Source of the DNA: Oscillospiraceae bacterium
Lineage (GTDB): Bacteria > Bacillota > Clostridia > Oscillospirales > Acutalibacteraceae
Assembly: GCA_019417045.1 (NCBI GenBank)
Contig: DXWE01000005.1
Span: 14,867 to 32,307 of the forward strand
Direction of reading: 5' to 3'
Length of the DNA stretch: 17,441 bases
Every line of letters begins with the position of its first letter. The stretch's first letter is position 1. The translations under genes and the position numbers were made by a program. Shown here piece by piece: positions 8,471 through 16,844 of this stretch. Below the pieces are notes generated by a model. It did no database searches. It saw only the letters and a list, made by a program, of their open reading frames with translations, and had not been told where the DNA came from.

Positions 8471-9133
8471 TTACAGAATGCAATATTGCTCCATGTATTT
8501 TTCCATGGCTGCCAAAACGGGGCCGTATGTGCCCTGTTCTTGGAGATAGTCGCGGATATCCCGCACATCGATGATCGCATGCACCGCGATCCCGAACTCG
8601 TCCGCCACCTCGGCCACGGCGGTTTTGCCGGGCGTGGCCCCAACCTCGCAGCGGTTGACCGAGATGAACATATGCGGCACCGTGACCCTCCCGCACGCGG
8701 CCAGGACCGGCATGGTCTCCCGCACCGCCGTGCCCGCTGTGATGACATCCTCGACGATGATGAGCCGGTCGCCGTCTTGTGGCCGGTAGCCGATGAGCGA
8801 CCCGCCCTCGCCGTGATCCTTGGCCTCCTTGCGGTTGAAGAAGTAGGGCCTGTCCAGCCCATACTCCGTGTAGAGCGAAGCGGCGGCGGCGGTGGCGAGC
8901 GGGATCCCCTTGTATGCCGGACCGAACATCGCCTCAAATTCCCCGCCGCACGTGTGGTGGATCAGCGAAGCGTAAAATTTCCCGAGGGACGCGATCTGCG
9001 CGCCGGTTTTGTAATTGCCGGTGTTGATAAAATAGGGGGAGAGCCGGCCGCTCTTGGTTTGAAACTCCCCAAACCGCAGCACATCCGCACCCATCATGAA
9101 CTCAATAAACTCTTTTTTAGCCGGCGTCAGCAT
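8471..9133 (-). CDS. pyrE: Orotate phosphoribosyltransferase
   Basis: Makes orotidine 5'-phosphate from orotate and PRPP in de novo pyrimidine synthesis. With the start at 9133 the protein has 220 residues. The PRPP motif is intact: RLIIVEDVITAGTAV with Glu128-Asp129. RKEAKDHGEGG (residues 101-111) is the flexible catalytic loop with Lys102 and Lys105, and FGPAYKGIPLA (70-80) fits OPRT. The open frame runs upstream to 9262, but a TATAAT box at 9162-9167 (minus) would be inside such an extension. GGGAG sits 7-8 nt before the chosen ATG. A second in-frame ATG at 9163 overlaps the -10 box and would be leaderless. The gene diverges from the sigma factor gene and converges with gpmI. No other pyr gene is adjacent. 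Confidence 0.95.
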   Translation of the reverse strand: MLTPAKKEFIEFMMGADVLRFGEFQTKSGRLSPYFINTGNYKTGAQIASLGKFYASLIHHTCGGEFEAMFGPAYKGIPLATAAAASLYTEYGLDRPYFFNRKEAKDHGEGGSLIGYRPQDGDRLIIVEDVITAGTAVRETMPVLAACGRVTVPHMFISVNRCEVGATPGKTAVAEVADEFGIAVHAIIDVRDIRDYLQEQGTYGPVLAAMEKYMEQYCIL

Positions 9134-9161
9134 GGCGACACTCCCATTCCCGTTTTTTGTC

Positions 9162-9190
9162 ATTATACACGATTTTCCTCTTCCGCGCAA
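9162..9190 (-). promoter_or_regulatory. Promoter of pyrE
   Basis: On the minus strand TTGCGC (9185-9190), a 17-nt spacer, and TATAAT (9162-9167) precede pyrE by about 30 nt. The perfect -10 box also argues for the short pyrE start at 9133. Confidence 0.75.
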
Positions 9191-9203
9191 CCGGGTTTCG
9201 CTC

Positions 9204-9231
9204 TTGCGCCGGCCGGGAAATGTGCTATAAT
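9204..9231 (+). promoter_or_regulatory. Promoter of the sigma/anti-sigma gene pair
   Basis: TTGCGC (9204-9209), a 16-nt spacer, and TATAAT (9226-9231) preceded by TGC, an extended -10. It lies about 70 nt upstream of the sigma gene start. The -10 looks vegetative rather than ECF-like. The -35 box is the mirror image of that of pyrE, 13 bp away. Confidence 0.75.
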
Positions 9232-9300
9232 GAAAAAAAGTTTTCTTCGTGCAATAAAACACGATGCTCCCGCATTATTCTGATAGACAGGAGGAAAGTC

Positions 9301-9858
9301 ATGTTGCTGCTGGCCTTTGCCGTACCGGACGACGGTCCGTTACTGGACAGGACGATCACACGTGCGACGCAGGGCGACGCCGGGGCTCTTGAGGAGCTCT
9401 ATCGCCAGACGCGCACGGCTGTATATGGCTTTGCACTGTCCCTGTGTAGGAACGCGCAGGATGCGGAGGACGTACTGCAGGACGTCTACATCCGGGTCTA
9501 TCAGGCGGCGGGCGGCTATCGCCCCCAGGGAAAACCGCTGGCGTGGCTGTTCACCATCACCCGGCACCTGGCGCTGATGCGCCTGCGGGAGAGGGGAAAA
9601 ACCGATGTCGTGTCGCCGGAGGACTGGCAGGAGGCGTTTGCCGACGCCGCCGCGGTCACGCCGGACGACCGGCTGGTGTTGCAGGCGGTGCTGACCCGCC
9701 TGTCGGACGAGGAGCGGCAGATCGTGATGCTGCACGCCGTGGCCGGGATGAAGCACCGTGAGATCGCCGGATTGCTCGAGCATCCGCTTCCTACTGTTTT
9801 GTCGAAATATCACCGGGCTATCAAAAAGCTCAAAACCGCTATGGAGGAGGATAGCTGA
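9301..9858 (+). CDS. ECF-type sigma-70 family RNA polymerase sigma factor
   Basis: A 185-residue alternative sigma factor with only regions 2 and 4, the layout of extracytoplasmic-function sigmas. Region 2 spans about residues 24-97, with the DAEDVLQDVYIRVY core-binding helix (54-67) and the WLFTITRHLALMRLRE -10 recognition helix (82-97). Region 4 spans about 125-180, with LSDEERQIVMLHAVAGMKHREIA and a helix-turn-helix ending in VLSKYHRAIKKLK. ATG 9301 has a strong AGGAGGAAA site just upstream. Upstream in-frame codons lie across the promoter and are rejected. The next gene starts 1 nt after this stop, and its ribosome site AGGAGG (9845-9850) lies inside this coding sequence, so the two are translationally coupled. 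The neighbour is the likely anti-sigma factor. The regulon is unknown. It is not a SigI-type sigma by its short length and region layout. Confidence 0.92.
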   Translation: MLLLAFAVPDDGPLLDRTITRATQGDAGALEELYRQTRTAVYGFALSLCRNAQDAEDVLQDVYIRVYQAAGGYRPQGKPLAWLFTITRHLALMRLRERGKTDVVSPEDWQEAFADAAAVTPDDRLVLQAVLTRLSDEERQIVMLHAVAGMKHREIAGLLEHPLPTVLSKYHRAIKKLKTAMEEDS

Positions 9859-9859
9859 C

Positions 9860-11371
9860 ATGCGCAACAGGGAATGGAAACGGCGCATCGCGACGGCAGT
9901 GGAACACGCGACGCCCGATGTGCTCAGTGGGATCCTCTCCTCCTGTGACGAACAGAAAGGAACCGTGATACCCATGACGGAAATCGTGAACAAGAAAAAG
10001 CATACCTGGCGGTATGTCACCGCCATCGCCGCTGCCTTTGCCCTGTGTATCGGGCTGTTCGGCTTTTTGTACTGGCGGGCCGGATCCGTGGACTCGCTGA
10101 TTTTGCTCGATGTGAACCCGAGTCTCTCGATCAGCGTCAATGCGCGCGAGAAGGTGCTCGAGGTGACGCCGCTCAACGACGATGCCCGCACCGTGATCGG
10201 GGAGATGGACCTCAAGGGCACCCAGCTCGACGTGGCGGTCAACGCCCTGATCGGGTCGATGCTGCAAAACGGGTATCTGAGCGACCTGCAAAACTCCATT
10301 CTGGTGAGCATTGAAAACGACGACCAGGCGAAGTCCGCCCAGCTGCAGGCGCAGATCACGGCGGCGATCGATCAGATCTTCCAGAGTCGGGAGATGAGCG
10401 GCGCGGTGCTCAGCCAGACGGTGACGGAGGACGCGGCGCTCACCGCCCTGGCGCAGCAGTACGGCATCTCGGTGGGGAAGGCGGCGCTGATCCAGGAGGT
10501 CATCTCCCAGGACGCGACGCTCACGTTCGATACGCTGGCCCCGCTGTCGGTGAATGAGATCGCGCTGATCTCCAGCTCCAAGAATCTGCCGACGGACACC
10601 GTCACCCAGACAGGCGCCGCCAGCGACAAGGCGTATATCGGGCAGGATGCCGCGATCCAGGCCGCCTATGCCCATGCGGGCGCGACCGCCGCGGACGTGT
10701 TGTGGAGCAAGGCGGAATTCGACAGCGACGACGGCCGGATTGTCTATGAGGTGGAATTCGCGACCGCCACGATCGAGTATGAGTACGACATCGACGCCCG
10801 CACCGGTGACGTGGTGAAATACGAGCAGGAAATGAGAAATACGGGGACTGTCGGCGCGGATCCCTCTGCCTATATCGGGCAGGACGCCGCACAAAACGCC
10901 GCGTTTGCCCACGCGGGAGTGAGCGGGTCGCAGGCCACCGTGACCAAGCTGGAGCTGGATCGGGACGATGGCGTGGCCTATTATGAGGTGGATTTCCGCA
11001 CGGATTCCGCGAAATACGAGTATGAGATCGACGCGGTGTCGGGAGCCGTGCGCAAGGTGGAACGCCATGTCTTCTCGAACACGGGCAGTGGGACCGGAAA
11101 TGGCGGCAATGTCACCAACCCGACCACATCCACGACTGCCCCGACAACGCCACCCGTCTCGTCGACCTATATCGGGGATGCGGCTGCGATCGCCACGGCT
11201 CTCGGTCACGCGGGGGTCAGCGAATCCCAGGTGTGGGAGCTCAAGTGCGAATTTGACTGGGACGACGGCCGCGCGGTGTACGAGGTGGAGTTCGAGTCGG
11301 GCCGGTATGAGTACGAATATGAGATCGATGCGCTCAGCGGCACCATCCTGCAATATGAGATCGACGACTGA
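9860..11371 (+). CDS. RsgI-like membrane anti-sigma factor with three PepSY domains
   Basis: A 503-residue single-pass membrane protein, probably the anti-sigma factor of the gene before it. Residues 1-49 are a short cytoplasmic part (WKRRIATAVEHATPDVLSGI) expected to hold the sigma factor. Residues 50-72 are a transmembrane helix. Residues 78-150 resemble the RsgI extracytoplasmic domain: SLILLDVNPSLSISVN with Asn86-Pro87, then KVLEVTPLNDDA. Residues 150-250 are helical and Gln/Ala-rich. Three PepSY-type domains follow (259-322, 338-402, 437-501), each starting with YIG-DAA and ending in the pattern YEYEIDA-SG. A Gly/Ser/Thr/Pro linker (405-436) separates the second and third. The start at ATG 9860 is set by AGGAGG and coupling to the sigma gene; the open frame upstream overlaps sigma coding sequence. 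The domain order is seen directly; the sigma-binding role is inferred from context. Confidence 0.85.
   Translation: MRNREWKRRIATAVEHATPDVLSGILSSCDEQKGTVIPMTEIVNKKKHTWRYVTAIAAAFALCIGLFGFLYWRAGSVDSLILLDVNPSLSISVNAREKVLEVTPLNDDARTVIGEMDLKGTQLDVAVNALIGSMLQNGYLSDLQNSILVSIENDDQAKSAQLQAQITAAIDQIFQSREMSGAVLSQTVTEDAALTALAQQYGISVGKAALIQEVISQDATLTFDTLAPLSVNEIALISSSKNLPTDTVTQTGAASDKAYIGQDAAIQAAYAHAGATAADVLWSKAEFDSDDGRIVYEVEFATATIEYEYDIDARTGDVVKYEQEMRNTGTVGADPSAYIGQDAAQNAAFAHAGVSGSQATVTKLELDRDDGVAYYEVDFRTDSAKYEYEIDAVSGAVRKVERHVFSNTGSGTGNGGNVTNPTTSTTAPTTPPVSSTYIGDAAAIATALGHAGVSESQVWELKCEFDWDDGRAVYEVEFESGRYEYEYEIDALSGTILQYEIDD
10634..11362 (+). repeat. Three tandem PepSY-encoding repeat units
   Basis: Units at 10634-10825, 10871-11065 and 11168-11362 encode related domains of about 64 residues. 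Each opens with TATATCGGG and contains a GACGAYGG-type segment (the D-D/W-D-D-G turn) followed by codons for YEV(E/D)F. The third unit is more diverged and is set apart by a Thr/Pro-rich linker. The pattern indicates internal domain duplication. Confidence 0.8.
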
Positions 11372-11388
11372 GGGATAGAGCAAAAGAA

Positions 11389-11418
11389 GGGGCGGGCTTT
11401 CCAAAGAAAGCCCGCCCC
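11389..11418. terminator. Bidirectional terminator between the anti-sigma gene and ilvC
   Basis: A perfect 12-bp stem, GGGGCGGGCTTT/AAAGCCCGCCCC, with a 6-nt loop lies in the gap between convergent genes. T-rich runs flank both sides (TGTTTGTCGTCTTATTTTT on plus, TTCTTTTGCTCT on minus). Confidence 0.88.
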
Positions 11419-11431
11419 CCTGTTTGTCGTC

Positions 11432-13015
<1,584 letters not shown>

Positions 13016-14638
13016 TTACAGCGACGGATAGTCCGCCGGCACCACGCACTCGAGCAGGTACGGGCGGCCCTCCTGCAGCAGCTCGTCGAGCGCCGCGAGC
13101 GCCTGCGCCTGTGAGGACACACGCCGCGCGGTGATCCCGTACGCGCCTGCGAGCTTTACAAAATCCGGGCTGCCGTCGAGATACACGCCGCTGTGCACGC
13201 CGTGGTACAGGTTGTCCTGTAACTCGCGCACCATCCCAAGCCGGTTGTTGCGCATGACGATGAGCTTGATGTCCAGCTGTTCCTGGCAGACGGTCGCGAG
13301 TTCCATCAGGCTCATCTGGAACGAGCCGTCCCCGCACACGGCGACCACCTGCCGCTCCCGGCCCGCCAGCTTGGCCCCGACCGCACAGGGCAGGGAGTAC
13401 CCCATCGTCCCCATGCCGCCGGAGGTGAGAAACCGGCCCTCCCGCAGCTCGATATTATTGGCCGACCAGATCTGGTTTTGCCCCACGTCCGCCACCACGA
13501 CCGCGTCGTCCCGCAGCCGCTTCGACAGCGCGCGCAAAAAGGTCTTGGGCTCGACAAACCCGTCCACCTCTGGGATGGCTTTTGCGGCGTACCGCTGCTT
13601 GCGGTCGGTCACCGCGGCCACCCATTCCGGTGGGGCGGTGAAATCCACCCGTTCGGTGAGCGCTTCGAGCACCCCGCGCAGATCCCCCACGATCGGGATG
13701 TGCGCGGGCATGTTTTTGCCGATCTCCGCCGGGTCGATGTCGATATGGATGATCTTGGCCCGCGCCGCCACCTGCCCGGGAGAGGCGACCGCCCGGTCGC
13801 CCACCCGTGCGCCGGCCAACAGCACAAGGTCCGCGTCCCGCATCGCCTTGTTCGCGGGCACACACCCGTGGGAGCCGAGCATGCCAAGATTCAGCGGGTG
13901 TGCGGTCGGCAGCGCGCCGAGCCCCATCAGGGTGCACACCACCGGCAGCTGCGTTTTCTCCACCAGCGTGCGCAGCGCCTGCTCGGCGTGGGCGGAAAAC
14001 ACCCCGCCGCCCGCGCAGATGACCGGGCGCTTGCTGGCTTTCAGCGCCTCCGCAGCCTTTTTGATCTGCAGGGCGTGCCCCTGTGTGCGGGGCTTGTATC
14101 CCACGATGTCGACAGGTGTGTCGTAGTCGAATTTCTCCATCGCCCGCTGCTGCATGTCGATCGGCACGTCGATCAGCACCGGCCCCGGCCGCCCGGTGGA
14201 GGCGATGTGGAACGCCTCCTTGAAGATCCGGGGGATATCCACCGTGCGGGAGACGAGATAGCTGTGCTTGGTAAACGGCTCGGTCGCGCCGGTGATGTCC
14301 GCCTCCTGGAACACGTCCCGCCCGAGCAGATCGCTGCGCACCTGGCCGGTGATGACCACCAGCGGGATGGAATCCATATACGCCGAGGCGATCCCGGTAA
14401 TCAGGTTTGTGGCGCCCGGCCCGGAGGTCGACACGCACACCCCCACCTTCCCCGACACGCGCGCATACCCGCTCGCCGCGTGGGCCGCGTTCTGCTCGGT
14501 TCGCACGAGCACGTGGTGGAGGGAGCTCTTATGTAAACTGTCGTAAAACGGACAGATGGTCGCGCCCGGATACCCGAACAGGGTGTCCACCCCTTCGAGC
14601 TCCAGGCACCTCACCATCGCCTGTGCACCGGTCATCAT
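13016..14638 (-). CDS. ilvB: Acetolactate synthase large (catalytic) subunit
   Basis: Thiamine-diphosphate enzyme that condenses two pyruvates, or pyruvate with 2-oxobutyrate, in the first common step of valine, leucine and isoleucine synthesis. The 540-residue protein shows the catalytic Glu48 in VRTEQNAAHAASGYAR and STSGPGATNLITGIASAYMDS (70-90) of the Pyr domain. It also has a central FAD/structural domain (about 185-340), and the TPP/metal motif GDGSF (436-440) ending at NN (464-465). The Met-Met start is set at 14638, with GAGGA about 9 nt upstream. It is the first gene of ilvB-ilvN-ilvC, about 75 nt downstream of a near-consensus promoter. The biosynthetic (AHAS) role, rather than catabolic ALS, follows from the adjoining ilvN. 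Confidence 0.96.
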   Translation of the reverse strand: MMTGAQAMVRCLELEGVDTLFGYPGATICPFYDSLHKSSLHHVLVRTEQNAAHAASGYARVSGKVGVCVSTSGPGATNLITGIASAYMDSIPLVVITGQVRSDLLGRDVFQEADITGATEPFTKHSYLVSRTVDIPRIFKEAFHIASTGRPGPVLIDVPIDMQQRAMEKFDYDTPVDIVGYKPRTQGHALQIKKAAEALKASKRPVICAGGGVFSAHAEQALRTLVEKTQLPVVCTLMGLGALPTAHPLNLGMLGSHGCVPANKAMRDADLVLLAGARVGDRAVASPGQVAARAKIIHIDIDPAEIGKNMPAHIPIVGDLRGVLEALTERVDFTAPPEWVAAVTDRKQRYAAKAIPEVDGFVEPKTFLRALSKRLRDDAVVVADVGQNQIWSANNIELREGRFLTSGGMGTMGYSLPCAVGAKLAGRERQVVAVCGDGSFQMSLMELATVCQEQLDIKLIVMRNNRLGMVRELQDNLYHGVHSGVYLDGSPDFVKLAGAYGITARRVSSQAQALAALDELLQEGRPYLLECVVPADYPSL

Positions 14639-14652
14639 GGCATCAAATCCTC

Positions 14653-14702
14653 ATCCGCAGAATCTCTTCCATCGCGCACCGGCCATTCCGCCGGCCGCGG
14701 AT
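14653..14702 (-). promoter_or_regulatory. ilvB 5' leader with inverted repeats near the ribosome site
   Basis: The roughly 75-nt leader contains an ATCCGC/GCGGAT pair (14653-14658 and 14697-14702, read on plus). The inner GC-rich arms are CGGCC/GGCCG. The proximal arm abuts the GATGAGGA ribosome site, so folding might affect translation. No T-box or leader peptide rich in branched-chain codons is visible. Confidence 0.3.
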
Positions 14703-14718
14703 TCCTTACATGTTCCCC

Positions 14719-14747
14719 ATTATATACCCGTTTTTTCTTCGCGTCAA
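14719..14747 (-). promoter_or_regulatory. SigA-type promoter of the ilvBNC operon
   Basis: On the minus strand TTGACG (14742-14747), a 17-nt spacer, and a perfect TATAAT (14719-14724), about 80 nt upstream of ilvB. The A-rich stretch upstream (minus-strand T/A runs 14748-14775) may act as an UP-like element. Confidence 0.88.
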
Positions 14748-14803
14748 GAGAAAAATCAGGTCTTTTTTCTTTCACTAAAGCAATGAAGCGACCGGTTGCA
14801 AGA

Positions 14804-14827
14804 AACCCGCCCCTTTCAGGGCGGGCA
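14804..14827 (-). terminator. Intrinsic terminator after yebC
   Basis: GGGCGGG/CCCGCCC stem (14806-14812 with 14819-14825) with a 6-nt loop, read on minus, followed by TTTCTT. It starts 7 nt after the yebC stop and separates it from the ilv promoter. Confidence 0.8.
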
Positions 14828-14831
14828 GCGC

Positions 14832-15557
14832 TCATTTCTCCCAGTTGTGCCAGACGTTCTGCACGTCGTCGTTGTCCTCCAGCATGTCGAGCAGCTTCTC
14901 CATCTTCTGCTCGTTCTCCTCGGTGTCGATCGCGTTGTACACATCCGGCACCATCGCCACGTCGGCCGAGAGGAAGGTGTACCCCTTCTTTTCAAGATCC
15001 TCGCACACGGCGGAAAAATCGTCCGGCTCGGTGAGGATTTCAAAAATATCCTCGTCCGCGTTGAAATCGGAGGCGCCCGCCTCGAGCGCGTCCTCCATCA
15101 CCTTGTCCTCGTCGAGCCCCTCGGCCTCGATGACCAGCACTCCGCGCTTTTTAAACATAAAGGAGACGCAGCCCGTCTGGCCGAGGTTGCCGCCGTATTT
15201 GTCAAAATAATGCCGCATCTCGCCCGCGGTACGGTTGCGGTTGTCGGTCAGCGTCTCCACAATGACCGCGATCCCGCTCGGGCCGTACCCCTCATAGGTC
15301 AGCGACTCATAATTCTCGCCGCTGCCCTCGCCAGCCGCCTTTTTGATGATCCGCTCGATGTTGTCGTTCGGGACGTTGTTGGCCTTGGCCTTCGCGATCG
15401 CGTCCTTCAGCCGGGAGTTGGATGCGGGATCCGCACCGCCGCCCGCCTTCACCGCCACCGCGATCTCGCGGCCCATTTTGGTAAAAATCTTGGCCTTTGC
15501 GCCGTCGGTTTTTTCCTTTTTGCGCTTGATGTTGTTCCACTTCGAATGTCCGGACAT
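14832..15557 (-). CDS. yebC: YebC/TACO1 family protein
   Basis: A 241-residue YebC/TACO1 protein. The N-terminus [21 protein letters not shown] is the hallmark, followed by [32 protein letters not shown] and [23 protein letters not shown], all strongly conserved. Members were long annotated as transcription regulators (PmpR). More recent work points to a role in translation, helping ribosomes through stalling sequences such as proline runs. I cannot tell from sequence which applies. GAGG lies about 7 nt before ATG. The gene has its own likely promoter and a terminator, so it is probably monocistronic or read through from the DUF3810 gene. It is not next to ruvC, as it often is in other bacteria. 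Confidence 0.96.
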   Translation of the reverse strand: MSGHSKWNNIKRKKEKTDGAKAKIFTKMGREIAVAVKAGGGADPASNSRLKDAIAKAKANNVPNDNIERIIKKAAGEGSGENYESLTYEGYGPSGIAVIVETLTDNRNRTAGEMRHYFDKYGGNLGQTGCVSFMFKKRGVLVIEAEGLDEDKVMEDALEAGASDFNADEDIFEILTEPDDFSAVCEDLEKKGYTFLSADVAMVPDVYNAIDTEENEQKMEKLLDMLEDNDDVQNVWHNWEK

Positions 15558-15592
15558 GGGGAAAACCTCACTTTTTAAAGTCTATACGCTGT

Positions 15593-15598
15593 ATTCTA
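15593..15598 (-). promoter_or_regulatory. Likely extended -10 promoter of yebC
   Basis: TGC-TAGAAT on the minus strand (TAGAAT at 15593-15598) forms an extended -10 about 36 nt upstream of the yebC start. The -35 region is poor (TTCCCC with a 17-nt spacer). Confidence 0.45.
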
Positions 15599-15625
15599 GC
15601 ACATTTTTCCGGAAAGGGGAACCCC

Positions 15626-16735
15626 CTAACCGTCTTTTTCCGATTCAAAATAGGAGAGCAGCAGATTCACCGCCCGGCCATAGCTGTGTACGCCGTCGTC
15701 CACGCCCTGGGCCTTGATAAAGCTGTCGTTCACGGCGGTGGAGACCGCCTGTACAGGCCCCTCGAACTGCGCCCAGTAGGCCGAGCGCTGTTGCAGGTCG
15801 CGCAGCACCCCTTCCGAGCAGAGGGAGCGCGCCTCCTGCCATGCCTCGACGTCATACCCGTACAGCGCGTTCGCACAATAGAGATACGCCTGTAGACAGG
15901 CGGAGTACCGGTAGTCGGCGGAGGGGTGGGTGAACCCGACGAGGCAGGAGAGGAAATTGGCCTCGTCCTCCCGCGCAAACCCGCGGGTGTGCGCGAGCTC
16001 GTGCAGCGCGGTCGCCGGCAGGGAGTTGGCCGGCACGTCGATGTTGACATTCGCCTCCGCGAGCAGCGGGAAATACATACCGGTGATGCCGGTGTAGGAC
16101 CACCAGTGGGAGAGCTGCACGGGCTTGACCCGGTTCACCGCTCCCCACAGGAAGGGGTAGGTCTCGTCCAGCACGTCATATCCCTGCCCGGCGAGTTTCA
16201 GCGTGTCGGACAGCGGCTGGGAGAGGGCCATACAGCCGTTTTCGTCCTCCGACAATCCCTCCCGGGCAGCGGTGGCCTGCCGGGCGTAATAGATGGTCGC
16301 CTCTTTGAGGAGTGCCACCGATTTCGGGGAGGTGTCCAGCCCCATCAGGTCGGCCACCGGCAGCCGGTAGAAGTTCAGCCCGTGCAGCAGCATGTAGAAG
16401 AGCAGCGCGCAGGAGAACGTCCATCCGGCGGCCCGCCATGCGCGCCCGAGCGCGCCGGGCCGGACCCGCCGCCGGGAGGGGCGCAGCGCGAGGATCAGCC
16501 GCACCAGCAAAAACAGAAGCACCGGAATGGCGAGCACCGCCAGCACCTCCGTCAGAGAGAAGGGGAGAACCGAGATCAGCCCGCCGAGCACGGTGACAAG
16601 CCCGCGGAAGATCCCGCGGGAGAACACGGTTTCGGTGAACCGGGGAAAGTGCGGCAGCACCAGATAGAACACGGCCGCAGCCAGAGCCGGCAGCAGCCAC
16701 AGCAGCCGTCTCCCCCACTTTTTTGCCAATTGCAT
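15626..16735 (-). CDS. DUF3810-type membrane protein with HExxH motif
   Basis: A 369-residue membrane protein matching the DUF3810 family. Hydrophobic segments near residues 10-28, 44-60, 62-84 and 104-120 give three or four membrane helices, followed by a soluble domain from about 122 to the end. That domain carries His245-Glu-Leu-Ala-His249 (HELAHTRGFAREDEANF), a zincin-like HExxH with Glu256/Glu258 as possible third ligands. GITGMYFPLLAEANVNID upstream of the motif is also typical of the family. Peptidase activity is plausible but not shown for the family as far as I know. The start at 16735 is set by GCAGGAGGTGACGGG, a very strong ribosome site; 31 upstream in-frame codons are low-complexity and rejected. 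A terminator just upstream isolates it from the PRTase-like gene. Confidence 0.82.
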   Translation of the reverse strand: MQLAKKWGRRLLWLLPALAAAVFYLVLPHFPRFTETVFSRGIFRGLVTVLGGLISVLPFSLTEVLAVLAIPVLLFLLVRLILALRPSRRRVRPGALGRAWRAAGWTFSCALLFYMLLHGLNFYRLPVADLMGLDTSPKSVALLKEATIYYARQATAAREGLSEDENGCMALSQPLSDTLKLAGQGYDVLDETYPFLWGAVNRVKPVQLSHWWSYTGITGMYFPLLAEANVNIDVPANSLPATALHELAHTRGFAREDEANFLSCLVGFTHPSADYRYSACLQAYLYCANALYGYDVEAWQEARSLCSEGVLRDLQQRSAYWAQFEGPVQAVSTAVNDSFIKAQGVDDGVHSYGRAVNLLLSYFESEKDG

Positions 16736-16805
16736 CCCGTCACCTCCTGCTGCACAACGGCATCCGGCAGCCCGGGAGCGGGAATCCGCCCCACAGACAG
16801 AAAAA

Positions 16806-16832
16806 GAGGGCGCACTGCGGCAGTGCACCCTC
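16806..16832 (-). terminator. Intrinsic terminator after the PRTase-like gene
   Basis: On the minus strand GAGGGTGCACTG pairs with CAGTGCGCCCTC (12 positions, one mismatch) around a 3-nt loop, followed by TTTTT (16801-16805). It lies 12 nt after the stop of the gene ending at 16845. Confidence 0.87.
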
Positions 16833-16844
16833 CGATTCAGCCGC

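Noticed and set aside
9134..9262. N-terminal extension of pyrE by 43 codons
   Set aside because: The extension runs through the pyrE -10 and -35 boxes and encodes no family-conserved sequence.
8380..9300. Possible pyrimidine-responsive attenuator or riboswitch near pyrE
   Set aside because: The pyrE leader between promoter and ATG is about 25 nt, too short for a PyrR-binding attenuator; no alternative stem pairs were seen.
9839..11404. 521-codon open frame on the minus strand
   Set aside because: It is antisense to the anti-sigma gene and repeats its three-fold structure in mirror form, which shows that the signal derives from the plus-strand repeats.
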